This document shows positions 13,101 to 27,565 of a stretch of 61,949 bases of DNA, piece after piece. The position numbers and the translations under genes are program-made. Source of the DNA: Clarireedia homoeocarpa. Lineage: Eukaryota; Ascomycota; Leotiomycetes; Helotiales; Rutstroemiaceae. The DNA lies in NCBI GenBank assembly GCA_001465935.1, contig LNKV01000091.1, positions 1-61,949 of the forward strand, written 5' to 3'. Position 1 is the first letter of the stretch. Every line of letters begins with the position of its first letter. Below the pieces are notes generated by a model that ran no database searches, was not told the DNA's origin, and worked only from the letters and a program-made list of their open reading frames with translations.

Positions 13101-13535
13101 GAAATTAAATAATTATAATATTAAAAAAATAATATATTTATTAATATTTATTTAAAAATATNNNNNNNNNNNNNNNNNNNNNNNNNNNNNNNNNNNNNNN
13201 NNNNNNNAATATTATAAAAAGTTAATTATTATTATATTTTTATAAAAGTATATTTATTATAATATTATCTAATATATTTATTTTTAATATATAAAGAAGT
13301 AAGTAATTATAATATTAAAGAAATAATATATTTATTAATATTTATTTAAAAGTATTGAAAACTAATTAATAACTTTTATTAAAATAAAAAAAGTATTAAC
13401 TTTAATTAATTTAATTAAAAGCTTAGTAATAATATTAAAATTATAAATAAAATATCTATAAAAAATATAAAATTTAAAAAACAATTATATACTTTTTATT
13501 ATTATCAAGTAAATTTATTATTATATTATAATAAC
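10160..13535 (-). mobile_element. Heavily RIP-degraded pol-region copy of the LTR element
   Basis: Almost pure A/T. Segments such as 12130-12260 and 12900-13160 align by eye with 17370-17500 and 18140-18420 of the element at 15848-22460, in the same orientation, with nearly all remaining C and G lost. No frame survives. It carries a short assembly gap and stops where an oppositely oriented LTR begins. The first part (10160-11400) I cannot align confidently. Confidence 0.6.
13162..13207. other. Assembly gap (46 N)
   Basis: A run of N. About 150 bases on the left recur on the right with scattered G/A differences, so the two sides probably come from different repeat copies or overlapping contig ends. 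Confidence 0.95.
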
Positions 13536-13752
13536 TATAATGATTCCGACCAAATTATCACGATACTATATAAAGATATAACCTCTTTAAAGGTAAGTTA
13601 GATATCAAGTATATATTAATATATATTAGTATATATATAATTAAGTATATAACCTTTTTTTATATATAAGTCTTCGAATCCTTATAATCCTCTTAGCTTT
13701 TTAGTTATTAATTCTAAGGTTATTTAATATCTTAATTAGTAATCTCGTTATA
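13536..13752 (+). repeat. LTR, plus orientation
   Basis: The reverse complement matches the LTR at 22246-22460. Read forward it starts TATAATGATTCC (RIP form of a TGATATAAT-type start), carries the ATCACGATACTATATAA block and ends CTCGTTATA. Confidence 0.75.
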
Positions 13753-15712
13753 TTATTAATAACTTAATTTATCTCTTTAGTTATATTAACGGCTATCTAA
13801 ATAATATTAATATTTAATCTCTTTTTACTTTTAAATCTCTTTTTTAAAGATTCCTTAAATAATAAAAGTAGATTTATTCCGACCTTATTAATATATAATA
13901 TTATCTTCGAATTATTTATTTTATATAGTTTTTAAAAACTTATTATAATAATATATTAAATATCTTCTAATTAACTTTAAAATAAAAGTTAGATAAGTTG
14001 TTTTATATTAACTAAGTAAATAGGCTCGCTTTCTTATAATATTATTTTATAAAATATTATAATTATTCCCGATATTTAGTTTAGTACTTAGGATACTCTT
14101 AAAACTAATTAAATAATATTTTAAATTATATATTAAATAGGAGATAAGTTCTTCTTAGACTTTTATTAATAATCCCTTCTATTTACTTAACTTACTATTA
14201 TATAATAAAACTATTTATAACTACTTATAATCTCTATATCTTAACTTAATTAAAATATAGATATTAGTTATCAATATCGAGGTAAAAGTAAAGGAAAAAT
14301 AATTTAAAAAGCTTCTTTAGTTATATTATCTATTAACTTAATAACTATATTAATAGTTTAAATAGTAAAGATATAAGTCTAATTTTAAGTATAACTAATA
14401 GTTTAAAATACTAAGTATATTATATTAGTAGATTAGATTAAAAAATAGTTATTATTTTAACTGATAATTAAATATAATTTATTTAGTACTTTTTAATTAT
14501 TATTACTATATTAGTTATATAGTTTATAACTATCTATTCTTCTATACTAATATAATACTACTTTAGTAATATCTAATTATATATTATTTAAAGTCTTATA
14601 TTTAATTAATAAACTCTTTAATAGAAAAAAGCTTATTATTTAGTTATAGAGAAAGTTTGTTATAAATTAAATTAACTAGTATAAATATAACTTTATTAAT
14701 AATAATATTAAATACTTATTTATATTAAACTAATTAGAAGGTTTAGCCTTCGAGTATTATAAAGAATTATATATCTAAGATAATATTATATTTAAGTAAA
14801 TAATCAATAAAGTAGCTAACTTCTTAATAGATCTAGTTAAATACTAATATATTTAAGATATATATATATACTTTATTTAACTCGAAAGCCAACTCTTTAA
14901 GCTTTTCTATTAATAGTTCGAGCTTCTAACTAGTATTACTAGTAAGATTAACTTAAAGAATAAATATTAAGACTTTATTAAAAAGCTAAATAATAATTAT
15001 TAAATATATTTACTTATAAATCGTCTTAGAAGTAAAGATTACAAGGCCGATATATAAGTACTTTAGTATTTAGATATAAATAATATTAGTATTATAATAA
15101 GTAAGTAAGTTTAATAAATTTCTATTAAAGTAATAATAACTATAATAAACTATTAAGATCGAGTTACTATTTATACTAAGAGCTAGTAAGTATTTTAAAA
15201 CTAATCTAATATCTTTATTACTATTTTATTTATATAACTACTTTTACTTATTAATATACTATATTATTTCTCTCTTAACTAAAAAGCTACTTTATTAGTT
15301 AGTAGCTTTACTCGAAACTCTCTCTCCCTTACTTTTAATATTCAAGCTTAGACTCTTTATTATATAATAAGTAAAGTCGAGTATAAACTTTATAAAAATA
15401 TAATAAAGAAAATAAAGAAAGAAGATAATATCTTAATTAAAGTTTAAACTAAAGTAGTTATTTATATAAAATAATTAGAAGTAGACTAAGTAAAAGATAG
15501 TATCTAGATAAAGACTCTTTTTTAAATAGTTTAAGAGATATAAGATATTTAGATTTAATTAAACTAATAAGTAAAAACTATATAATAATATTATATAAAT
15601 TAATAAAAAGTAATATCTTTTATCAAACTAAAGTTCTTATTAACTTCGAAGTAAATAACTTTATACTAATTAATATTTCTTTTCTTTAATAACTTTATTA
15701 TAATCTCAATAT
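13753..15712 (+). mobile_element. Truncated gag-protease part of an LTR element, plus orientation
   Basis: This is the inverted counterpart of about 20300-22245. Near 15640 the plus strand reads VLINFEVNNFILIN, the equivalent of the retropepsin motif in the other copy. It breaks off abruptly at 15712 against an LTR fragment, so reverse transcriptase and integrase are missing. Frames are full of TAG/TAA stops. Confidence 0.65.
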
Positions 15713-15847
15713 AACGAGACTACTAGTTAAGATATTGAATAATCTTAGAATTAATAATTATAGAGTTAAAAGGATTATAAGGATTTGAAAGCTTATATAT
15801 AAAAAGAGATTATATATTTAATTATATATATACTAATATATACTTAT
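15713..15847 (-). repeat. Partial LTR at a nested junction
   Basis: It begins ATAACGAGACTACTAG and follows the LTR consensus to ACTAATATATACTTAT. It then ends where a complete LTR begins with TGTGACGAG. The junction is consistent with one element inserted into, or recombined with, another. Confidence 0.65.
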
Positions 15848-16065
15848 TGTGACGAGACTACTAATAAAGATACTGAATAATCTTAGAATTAATAATTATA
15901 GAGCTAAGAGGATTATAAGGATCCGAAGGCTTATATATAGGAAGAGATTATATACTTGATTATATATATACTAATATATACTTGTATACTTAATATTTAA
16001 CTTACTCTTATAAAGATTATATTCTTATATAGTATCGTGATAATTTAATCAGAATTATTATATCA

Positions 16066-16076
16066 CCCCCCTCTTC
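16066..16076 (-). promoter_or_regulatory. Polypurine tract of the LTR element
   Basis: On the minus strand a run of purines (GAAGAGGGGGG) immediately precedes the LTR start TGATATAAT. This is the place and composition of the primer for plus-strand DNA synthesis. The next copy keeps a related purine run beside 22541. Confidence 0.7.
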
Positions 16077-19000
16077 TAAAAAAGCTTGCTCTCGAGCGTT
16101 CTAATTACTTTGTTAATTATTATCTGAATTGTATATCCTTAAGGTTTCTTCTTAATAAATATAAATAATTTAAATAGTCTATAATAAATAAATATAGTTA
16201 TAAGAATAATAATAGTAGCTTCTTAGTTTAGTGATATTATATTTTAAATATTATAAAGTTCAGGAATCGCTTTTTATTTATTATAGTTATCGAGTAGTCT
16301 TTTTTAGTATAGTTATAGTTATCTTCTCTAGATTCTTATAATCGAAGCTATTTAGAGAGAAGTATTAAAAGACTAGGTACTTTTAAGTTAGCTTGATAGA
16401 AGTCTCGAAGTAGTACTAAGGATATCTTGAGATCTAATACTTTATATCAAGCTAGATCGATATTGTAGTCTCTTTATTATATATAATACTCTAATAACCT
16501 TTATTTTAATCGGTAAGCTAATACTTACTCTACTTTATATTCGTCTATTCTTGTTATATTAATTAGTGGGAGTAGTTTATTATACTAGCTCGGTAATAAG
16601 TTATTAGCTACTTTTCTTAATTTATTAGCTAGGAATATATTATAGATTTATATAATACTAGGTAGATCCAGATAGTAAGAGTAATCGATATATTCTAAAA
16701 TCTTAAAATATTTACTAGTAAAGTAATCTAGCTTCTTAGATAGTTGCTATATTAGTAGGTATTATATATCTAACTAGATATAATTGCTAATTTAGAAGTT
16801 AACTAGCTAATAATACTTATTTACTTATTTAGCTATTTGCTTTTAAATAGTTATAATAGTAGAGCGAGTATATTCCAAAACTTCGCGATTATAGTATATA
16901 TAAATATAAATATCTTAGATATTAAAGTTGTTAATTAAAAGACGTTTAATTAGCTTCTAATCTTATATAGTTTTAGAAGTATATCTATAAAGTACTTTGA
17001 AGGGGGGCAAGTTATTAAGAGAAGAATATAGTAAGATCAACTATATATAGTTTATTATTAGTAGGAATTCAGACTAGTTGTCTTGATAATAGTTAATAAA
17101 GAGTTTTAGTTACTTTTGTAAATACTAGTTATAAACTTCTATCTATTTATTAGTCTAAAGATAATCTATAGTAGAAAGCTTGATCTTAGTTCTAAGAATA
17201 TTATTAAACTTAGTCTAGAATAAAGATATAAACTAAGGTTTATAGTCGAATAGTATTATCGCGGATAAACTATAATACTAGTAGATATATAAGATATAAA
17301 GCTTAACTTAATCTCTTATAATAATAGTCTTATAGTATAAGATCGTGATAACTTACTTAGATAAATAGTCGATAATAATAAGTATATTATTATATTTATA
17401 CTTGTTTTTATTAAAGTTATAATAATCTATTATAATATATTCTTATATATAAGTCGGAACTAGTAATAGATAAAGTAGTCCGAGTATCTTATCTCTCGAA
17501 ACTAAGCTTCAACGATATATATAGTAATTACAGATATATATAACGATATTATTTCTTATAAAGTGTTAGTAATAATACTCTTTAAGAAATAAGTAAGTCT
17601 TTCTAATATTTGAATAAATTATAATAATAAAGTCGTGTATCTTGTAAATAAGAAGGGTTTTTAAATTCTTAGTATTAGAGATAATAAGGTGGTTTTTATA
17701 AAATAATAAATCTTTCTTAACTTCGAACCTAGATTTAGATTTTGATTCTCCTCGATTTATTATAATTTATAAAGTTTATAAAAAATTATAATTATAGTTT
17801 ATTTATAAAATATAGGTAACTAGATTAATAAGACTTATAGAATTCGTAAAAGTATTTACTTTGAGGGCAGATTTATTAAAATAGTCGTGTATATAGAAAA
17901 CTAAAATCCAGGGGTCTAGCTTCTTATTTTTAAGTAATTACTAGATATATCGCTCTTTTTTAAATTTATTTTAGAAATCTAATTCGTTTTCTTTTCGAGT
18001 AAGAGTGTTTATTACGAAGTTGTTCTTACTAAAGTGATATATAATAAGGAAATAATAATTAGTTAGAAGTTCGGTTTATTAAGCTTACTAGATATTAAGT
18101 ACTTTGATTATTATAAAGTATTCTAAAACTTTGTAGTTAGTATAAACTCGGATCTAGTATAGAGTATTTGTTAGCTTAGTATACTAGTATAAAAATAACT
18201 TTATAATCGTAAATATTTCTTTATTATAAACCTTATAATTAAGCTTAGCCGGTTATATTGTTTTTAAGAAGTATATAACTAAGAACTAGTTATCGTTATA
18301 TTTCTGGGATAGTATATTTACTATAACTCTATTCGATATATCAGTTTCGAGTATATAAAGGAGATTGTAATTATAATATTATAAGAGCGGGGTAGAGGTT
18401 AATATTTCCTTAAATATATTAAATAACTATTAGTAGTTAGTATCGAAGTTAAAGCGAGTTATAATCTTTGTTAGATTAATAAGAGGCTTTATAATTATAC
18501 TAAAATCGTAAATAAATCTTCGATAAAAATTACAGAAACTTAGGAATAACTAAATACTTTTAAGTATAATCGAGTATATTTATTCCTGAACGATAATAAC
18601 TTTTTCGGGATCAATTTCGATATTATCGATTAAGATAATAAAGCTAAAGTACTTTATATATTTAATATCGAACTTATATTTTTTAAAGTCAACTTATAAA
18701 CTAGTATCCTTAAGTTACTAAAGTATTTAAATAATATAAACTATATAGTCAAATTTATTTTCCGAGTAAATTAAGATATTATTAAAGTAAGTTGTATAAA
18801 AAATATTAAGAAAATTAAATAGAATATTATTTATATAATACTGATATATAGTTAGGCTATTAGTTAATCTAAAAAATATAACTTTATACTTATAAATACT
18901 ATACCGGATTTAGAATATAGTATATTCTTTAGAGACCGGGTTTATATAAATATAATAAAATACTTAATAGATATCTAACTTAGTAAAGATCTTTATTTTT

Positions 19001-20265
19001 GAAAACCTAGTTAAAGTCTTATTAATAAATAGAAGTAAATATCTATCTTTATAAGTAAAGGTATTCAGAGCTTGGAAATTAATATATAAATAAAGAGAGC
19101 TATTAAGTTTTTTTATAAATAAGATAGAAGCTATAAAGAGTATTTAACTTAGTTTAATAAAGTTTTTAAGTAAGTTGTTTATAATATATTCTTTAACTAC
19201 TTCTAGCTCTTTTAGCGATATTTTATAAAAAGGGTTATATTTAAGAGTTTTTTCTTTATTACCTTCTAATTAGATCTTATAGTTATATAAGCGATAAAGT
19301 AGAAGAAGGTTGGACTTAGACTTCGAGAATATATATATATATACTATATATTTAGTCGGTATAGATAGTTTAGTATTAATATTTATAAAGGAGTATATAA
19401 TAGTAAAATAGTCGGTCGAGGCTAGCAATTATATAACTAGAGTAACTAAGTTTTACTTAGATATTTACTACTCTTTTTACTAGTTAATTAGACTCTCGAC
19501 CTTTTACAAAGTAATTATAAAGAGTTTATTATTATTATCCCTTTTATAAATATAGTTTATTACTATAATAGAGATTGTATATATCTTTATAGTATTTAAT
19601 TTATATTATATAGAGAGGATCTAAAAAGGCTTTAAGAGTCTCTTAGACTTAGTATTAAATATAGAAGTTATAAACTTGACTAGCTTTAACTCTTTTTTTA
19701 TATAGATAATAGAATACTTAACTTGGGTCTTATAAGATAAACTATTTTTAACTGGGATAACTTTATCTTTAGTAAAGGAAACCGAGTATTTGTTTGAGAT
19801 ATTAGATAGAGTTGCCTCGAGGTAAAGTAATAAATATATAATAGGTAAATTTAATGTTTTTCCGTTTATATATTACTTTTTAGTAATAATTATATTAATA
19901 AAAAATAGCTTTTTCCGATAAATTTTTAAGTCTAGATTATTCTAGTTAAATTTTCGGTCTCGACACTCTATATCGGTTTAATAGATCCTATTTATTATCT
20001 CGGGCTTATATAAACAAGCTTTAATATTATAAGTTCTTATATATATTTAGGAGATAAGTAAGTCCTTAAACTAAATAAGATATCTTTAAGTGTAATCGAC
20101 TAATACTCGATTTTTAGCAAACTATTTATATTCTAGTATTACTATATATATACCTAAGTAGGTAATTAGAAAAAAGGTAAATAATTAAATATAACTATTA
20201 ATCGTAAAGTTTATTAAAGTATAATAAGTGATTAAGAGTCTATTTTAGCTATTATATCTCTTGAC

Positions 20266-20478
20266 TTATAAAAGTATCTTCAAGTATTTGATTATAGACT
20301 TAAGACTATAATAAAGTCGTTGAAGAAAAGAAATATTAATTAATATAAAGCTATTTACTCCGGAGTTAATAAGAGTCTTAGTTTGATAGAAGATATTACT
20401 TTTTACTAGTTTATATAATATTATTATATAGTTTCTATCTATTAGTTTAATTAAATCTAAGTATCTTATATCTCTCAA
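20266..20478 (-). pseudogene. Retropepsin-region remnant of the LTR element
   Basis: The frame contains TLINSGVNSFILINISF, where aspartic proteases of this family have D-S/T-G. Asp to Asn (GAY to AAY) is the expected RIP change and would remove the catalytic residue. Flanking frames are closed by stops. Confidence 0.65.
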
Positions 20479-22460
20479 ATTATTTAGAAAGGAGTTTTTA
20501 TCTAGATACTATTTTTTACTTAGTCTATTTCTAATTGTTTTATATAAGTTATAGTTTTAGCTTAGACTTTAACTAGGATATTATTTTCTTTTTCTATTTT
20601 CTCTATTATATCTTTATAAGATTTATACTCGACTTTACTTATTATATAGTAGAGGGTCTAGGCTCGAGTATTGAAAGCAGGGGAGGGGGAGCTTCGAGTA
20701 AAGCTACTAACTAGTAAAGTAGTCTTTTAGCTAGAAGAGAAGTAATATAATACGTTGGTAAATAGAGGTGACTATATAGATAGAGTGGTAGTAAGGATAC
20801 TAGATTGGCTTTAAAGTACTTACCGGCTTTTAGTATAAATAGTAGTTCGGTCTCGATAGTTTATTATAGTTATTACTACTTTAGTAAAGACTTATCAAAC
20901 TTACTTACTTGCTATAATACTAGTATTATTCGTATCCAGATACTAAAGTACTCGTATATCGGCCTTATAATCCTTACTTCTAAAACGATCTATAAGCGAA
21001 TATATTCGATAATTATTATTCAACTTTCTAATAAAGTCTTGATATTTATTCTTTGAGTTGATCTTACTAGTAATATTAGCTAGAAGCTCGAACTATTAGT
21101 AGAAGGGCTTAAAGAGTTAGCCTTCAAGCTGAACAAGGTATATATATATATCTTGAGTATACTAGTACTTAGCTAGATCTATTAGAAAGTTAGTTATCTT
21201 ATTAATTATTTGCTCGAATATAATATTATCTTAAATATATAATCCTTTATAATATTTGAAAGCTAAGTTTTCTAATTAGTCTAGTATAAATAAATATTTA
21301 GTACTATTATTAATAAAGCTATATTTATACTAGCTAATTCGATTTATAATAAACTTTCTTTATAACTAAGTAATAAACTTTTTTTTATTAAAGAGTTTAT
21401 TAGCTAAATACAAGATCTTAAATAATATATAGCTAGATATTACTAGAGTTATATTATTTTAGTATAAGGGAGTAAGTAGTTACAAGCTATATAGTTATTA
21501 TAAAGGTAATAGCTAGAGGGTACTAAATAAGTTATATTCAATTATCGGCTAAAACAATAATTATTTTTTAATCTGATCTACTAATATAGTATACTTAGTA
21601 TTTTAAGCTATTAGTTATATTTAGAATTAGACTTGTATCTCTATTATTTAAACTATTAATATTATTATTAAGTTAGTAGATAATATAACTGAAAGAGCTT
21701 TTTAAACCGCTTTTCTTTTACTCTTACCTCGATATCGACGACCAGTATTTATATTTTAGCTAAGTTGAGGTATATAGGTTATAGGTAATTACAAATAACT
21801 TTGTTAAGTTATAAGGGGTTGTGTAAAAGAAAGGGAGTAATATTGAGAATCCGAGGCGGACTTATCTCTTACTTAGTATATAGCTTAGAGTATTACTTAG
21901 TTGGCCTTAAAAGTATCCTAAGTATTAAGCTAGGTATCAAGAATAGTAGTAGTATCTTGCGAAGTACTATAAGAAAGCGAGCTTACTTATTTAGCTAATA
22001 TAGAACGATCTATCTAACCTCTATTTTAAAGTTGGTTAGAGGGTGTTCGATATATTGTTATAAAGTATATATATTGTTAAGGGGTGTTTAAAGGGTAATA
22101 TTATATATTGATAATATCAGAATAGATCTACTTTTATTATTTAGAGAATCTTTAAAGAAGAGATTTAAAAGTAAGAAGGGATTGATTATTAATATTATTT
22201 AGATAACTGTTAATATAGCTGAAAAGATAAGTAAGTTGTTAATAATATAACGAGACTATTAATAAAGATACTAAATAACTTTAGAATTAATAACTATAGA
22301 GCTAAGAGGATTATAAGGATTCGAAGGCTTATATATAAGAAGAGATTATATACTTGATTATATATATACTAATATATACTTATATACTTAATATCTAACT
22401 CACTCTTATAAAGGTTATATTCTTATATAGTATCGTGATAATTTAGTTAGAATTATTATA

Positions 22461-22541
22461 CTTATATATTTAATATCTAACTCACTTTTATAAAGATTAT
22501 ATTCTTATATAGTATTATAATAATTTGATTAGAATTATTAT
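22461..22541 (-). repeat. Partial LTR joining two tandem element copies
   Basis: It repeats the last third of the LTR (CTTATATATTTAATATC through TTATATCA) directly after the complete LTR, then passes straight into a second copy of the internal region. This points to unequal recombination or nested insertion. Confidence 0.65.
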
Positions 22542-25500
22542 ATCACCCCTCTCTTTTAAAAAAGCTCGCTCTTAAATATCTTAATTACTTTTATTAAAGT
22601 CTTAGTTATATATTCTTAAGGTTTCTTTTTAAATAAATATAAATAACTTAAATAGTTTATAATAAATAAATATAAAAGTAATAATAGTGACTTTTTAATT
22701 TAGCGATATTATACTTTAGATATTATAAAGTTCAGGAATCGTTTCTTATTTACTATAATTATCGGATAGTCTCTTTTAATATAGTTATAATTATCTTCTC
22801 TAGATTCCTATAATCGAAGCTATTCGGGGAGGAGTACTAATAGGCTAAGTACTTTTAGATTAACTTAATAGAAGTCTTAAAATAGTATTAAAGATATCTT
22901 AAAATCTGATATTTTATATTAAGTTAGATCGATATTATAACCTTTCTATTATATATAATATTCTAATAACCTTTATTTTAATTAATAAGCTAGGATTTAC
23001 TCTATCTTATATTTATCTATTCTCGTTATATTAATTAGTAAAGATAGTTTATTATATTAACTTGATAATAGATTATCGACTATCTTCTTTAACTTATTAG
23101 TTAGAAATATATTATAGATTTATATAATATTAAGTAGATCTAGATAATAAAAATAACTAATATATTCTAAGACTTTAAAGTATTTACTAGTAAAGTAATC
23201 CAGTTTCTTAGATAGCTATTATATTAGTAGATATTATATATCTAGCTAGATATAATCGCTAACTTAGAAGTTAACTAGCTAGTAATATTTATTTATTTAT
23301 TTAGCTATTTACTTTTAAGTAGTTATAATAATAGAGTAAGTATATTCTAAAGCTTTGTAATTATAATATATATAAATACAAGTATCTTAAATATTAAAGT
23401 TATCGATTAAAAGATATTTAATTAGCTTCTAATCTTATATAGTTTTAAGAGTATATTTATAAAGTACTTCGAAAGGAGGCAAGTTACTAAGAAAAGAATA
23501 TAATAAAGTTAGTTATATATAGTCTATTATCGATAGGAATTCGAACTAGTTGTCTTAATAATAATTAATAAAAGGTCTTAGCTATTTTTATAAATACTAG
23601 TTATAAACTTCTATTTACTTATTAATTTAAAAATAGTTTATAATAGAAAGCTTAACTTTAGTTCCGAGGATATTATTAAATTTAATTTAGAATAAAGATA
23701 TAAATTAAGATCTATAGTTAGATAATATTATTATAAGTAGACTATAGTATTAGTAGATATATAAAATATAGAGTTTAGTCTAGTCTCTTATAATAATAGT
23801 CTTGTAATATAAGATTATAATAATTTACTTAGATAAGTAGTCGATAATAATAAGTATATTATTATATTTATATTTATCTTTATTGAAACTATAATAATCT
23901 ATAATAATATATTCTTATATATAAGTCGGGACTAGTAATAGATATAATAGTCTGGATATCTTATCTTTTAGAATTAAGTTATAATAATATATATAGTAAT
24001 TACGGATATATATAATAATATTATTCTTTATAGAATATTAGTAATAATATTTCTTAAGAAATAAATAAGTCTTCTTAATATCTAGATAAACTATTATAAT
24101 AGAGTTATATATTTTATAGATAAGAAGGGTCTTTAAATTCTTAGTATCAAGAATAATAAAGTAACTTTTATAAAGTAATAAGTCTTTTTTAACTTCGAAC
24201 TTAGATTTAGATTTTAATTCTCCTCGATTTACTATAATTTATAAAGTTTATAAAGAATTATAATTATAATTCGTTTATAAAATATAGGTAACTAGATTAA
24301 TAAGATTTATAAAATTTATAAGAGTATTTATTTCGAGGGTAGATTTATTAAAATAATTATATATATAAAAAGCTAAAATCTGAAAGTCTAGCTTCTTATC
24401 TTTAAGTAATTATTAAATATATTACTCTTTTTTAAATTTATTTTAAAAATCTAATTTATTCTCTTTCTAAATAAAAGTGTTTATTATAAAGTTATTCTTA
24501 TTAGAGCGATATACAATAAGGAAATAATAATTAATTAGAAGTTCGGTCTATTAAGTTTATTAAATATTAAGTATTTTAATTATTATAAAGTATTCTAAGG
24601 TTTTATAGTTAATATAAACTCGGATCTAATATAGAGTATTTATCAATTTAGTATACTAATATAAGAATAACTTTATAATTATAAATATTTCTTTATTATA
24701 AATCTTATAATTAAGCTTAGCTAATTATATTGTTTTTAAGAAGTATATAACTAAAAGTTAGTTATTATTATATTTCTAAGATAATATATTTATTATAACT
24801 CTGTCCGATATATTAGTTTCGAGTATATAAAGAAAGTTATAATTATAATATTATAAGAATAAAGCGGAGATTAGTATTTCTTTAAATATATTAAATAACT
24901 ATTAGTAGTTAATATTAAAGTTAAAATAGATTATAATCTTTGTTAGTTTGAAAAAAAACTTTATAATTATATTAAAGTTATAAATAAATTGTTGATAAAA
25001 ATTATAGAAGTTTAAAAAAGATTGAATATCTTTTATAGTAATTGAGTATCTCTATTTTTTAATAATAGTTACTTTTTTAAAATCAACTTCGATATTATCG
25101 GTTAAGATAATAAAGCTAAAGTACTTTATATATTTAATATCGAACTTATATTTCTTAAAGTTAGTTTATAGATTAGTATCTTTAAGTTATTAAAGTATTT
25201 AGATAATATAGATTATATAATCAAGTTTATTTTCCGAGTAAATTAAGATATTATCAAGATAAGTTATATAAAAAATATTAAGAAAATCAAATAGAATATT
25301 ATTTATATAATACTAATATATAATTAGACTATTAGTTAATTTAAAAAATATAACTTTATATTTATAAACACTATATTAAGTTCGGAATATAATATACTTT
25401 TTAGAGGTTAGGTCTATATAAATATAATAGAATATTTAATAGATATTTAATTTAGTAAAGACTTTTATTTTTAAAAACTTAGTTAAGATCTTATTAATAA

Positions 25501-26950
25501 GTAGAAGTAAATATTTATTCTTATAAATAAGAGTATTCAGAGCTCGGAAATTAATATATAAATAAAGAGAGTTATTAGACTTTTTTATAAATAGAATAAA
25601 AGTTATAAAGAGTATTTAACTTAGTTTAATAAAGCTTTTAAATAAGTTATCTATAATATATTCTTTAACTACTTCTAGTTCTTCTAGTAATATTTTATAA
25701 AGAGAGTTATATTTAAAAGCTTTTTCTTTATTACTCTCTAATTAGATCTTATAGTTATATAAGTAATAAAGTAAAAAAAGATTAGATTTAGACTTCGAGA
25801 ATATATATATATATACTATATATTTAACTAGTACAAGTAGTTCAATATTATCAATATTTATAAGAGAGTATATAATAGTAAAATAATTAGTTAAGACTAG
25901 TAATTATATAACTAGAGTAGTTAAATCTTATTTAGATATTTACTATTTCTTTTATTAGTTAATAAGACTATTAATCTTTTATAAAGTGATTATAAAAAGT
26001 TTATTATTATTATCTCTTTTATAAATACAGTTTATTACTATAATAAAGATTATATATATCTCTATAATACTTAGTTTATATTATAAGAAAGGGATCTAAA
26101 AAGGTTTTAGAAGTCTCTTAGACTTAGTATTAAATATAGGAGTTATAGATTTAACTCGCTTTAACTCTTTTTTTATATAGATAATAGAATACTTAATTTA
26201 AACCTTATAAAATAAACTATTTTTAATTAGAATAACTTTGTCTTTAGTAAAGGAAACCAAGTATTTACTTAAGATATTAAATAGAGTTACCTCGAAATAG
26301 AATAATAAATATATAATAGATAAATTTAATATTTTTCTATTTATATATTACTTTTTAATAATAACTATATTAATAAAAAACAATTTTTTCTAATAAATTT
26401 TTAAGTCTAGATTATTCTAGTTAAATTTTCAATCTTGATATTTTATATTAACTTAATAGACTTTGTTTATTACCTCGAGTTTATATAAATAAGTCTTAAT
26501 ATTATAAGTTCTTATATATATTTAAGAGATAAGTAAATCTTTAAACTAAATAAGATATCTTTAAATATAATCGACTAATACTCGATTCTTAGTAAATTAT
26601 TTATATTCTAATATTATTATATATATACCTAAGTAGATAATTAGAAAAAGAGTAAATAATTAAATATAATTATCGATTATAAAGTTTATTAAAATATAAT
26701 AAATAATTAGAAGTCTACTTTAACTATTATATCTTTTAATCTATAAAAATATCTTCAAGTATTTAATTATAAACTTGAGATTATAATAAAGTCGTTAAAA
26801 GAAAGAAATATTAATTAGTATAAAACTATTTACTCTAAAGTTAATAAGAATCTTAGTTTAATAAAAGATATTATTTTTTACTAGTTTATATAATATTATT
26901 ATATAGTTTCCGTTTATTAGTTTAATTAAATCTAAATATCTTATATCTCT
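22542..26950 (-). mobile_element. Second tandem copy of the LTR element, cut by a gap
   Basis: The internal region follows 16066-20490 base for base apart from transitions. The reverse-transcriptase motif reads YLDNILIYS near 25220-25260, so it keeps the first Asp that the other copy has lost. The retropepsin region is reached just before the gap, and the gag half and outer LTR are not visible. Confidence 0.75.
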
Positions 26951-27565
26951 NNNNNNNNNNNNNNNNNNNNNNNNNNNNNNNNNNNNNNNNNNNNNNNNNN
27001 NNNNNNNNNNNNNNNNNNNNNNNNNNNNNNNNNNNNNNNNNNNNNNNNNNNNNNNNNNNNNNNNNNNNNNNNNNNNNNNNNNNNNNNNNNNNNNNNNNNN
27101 NNNNNNNNNNNNNNNNNNNNNNNNNNNNNNNNNNNNNNNNNNNNNNNNNNNNNNNNNNNNNNNNNNNNNNNNNNNNNNNNNNNNNNNNNNNNNNNNNNNN
27201 NNNNNNNNNNNNNNNNNNNNNNNNNNNNNNNNNNNNNNNNNNNNNNNNNNNNNNNNNNNNNNNNNNNNNNNNNNNNNNNNNNNNNNNNNNNNNNNNNNNN
27301 NNNNNNNNNNNNNNNNNNNNNNNNNNNNNNNNNNNNNNNNNNNNNNNNNNNNNNNNNNNNNNNNNNNNNNNNNNNNNNNNNNNNNNNNNNNNNNNNNNNN
27401 NNNNNNNNNNNNNNNNNNNNNNNNNNNNNNNNNNNNNNNNNNNNNNNNNNNNNNNNNNNNNNNNNNNNNNNNNNNNNNNNNNNNNNNNNNNNNNNNNNNN
27501 NNNNNNNNNNNNNNNNNNNNNNNNNNNNNNNNNNNNNNNNNNNNNNNNNNNNNNNNNNNNNNNNN
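26951..27565. other. Assembly gap (615 N)
   Basis: A run of N between the second LTR element and a block of different, less AT-rich sequence. The true junction between the two repeat types is not represented. Confidence 0.98.

Larger units (their letters stand above)
15848..22460 (-). mobile_element. Near full-length Ty3/gypsy-type LTR retrotransposon, RIP-inactivated
   Basis: Two LTRs of about 216 bp (15848-16065 and 22246-22460) flank about 6.2 kb read on the minus strand. In coding orientation the LTR runs TGATATAAT...CGTCACA (TG..CA). A purine tract GAAGAGGGGGG lies directly against the left LTR, as a polypurine tract should. Order: gag side on the right, retropepsin at 20266-20478, then reverse transcriptase with FNNILIYS near 18752-18790, where the family has YxDD. 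The right LTR starts TATAACG where the left has TGTGACG, a G-to-A RIP change. Many TAG/TAA stops interrupt the frames; the element is dead. I did not locate integrase motifs with confidence. Confidence 0.8.

Noticed and set aside
20805..21056. 83-codon plus-strand hydrophobic frame
   Set aside because: Antisense to the gag side of the LTR element, with composition set by AT bias.
10160..27000. AT-rich DNA as a mitochondrial insertion
   Set aside because: LTRs, a polypurine tract, retropepsin and reverse-transcriptase motifs and RIP-type changes identify nuclear retrotransposons; no mitochondrial gene or tRNA seen.
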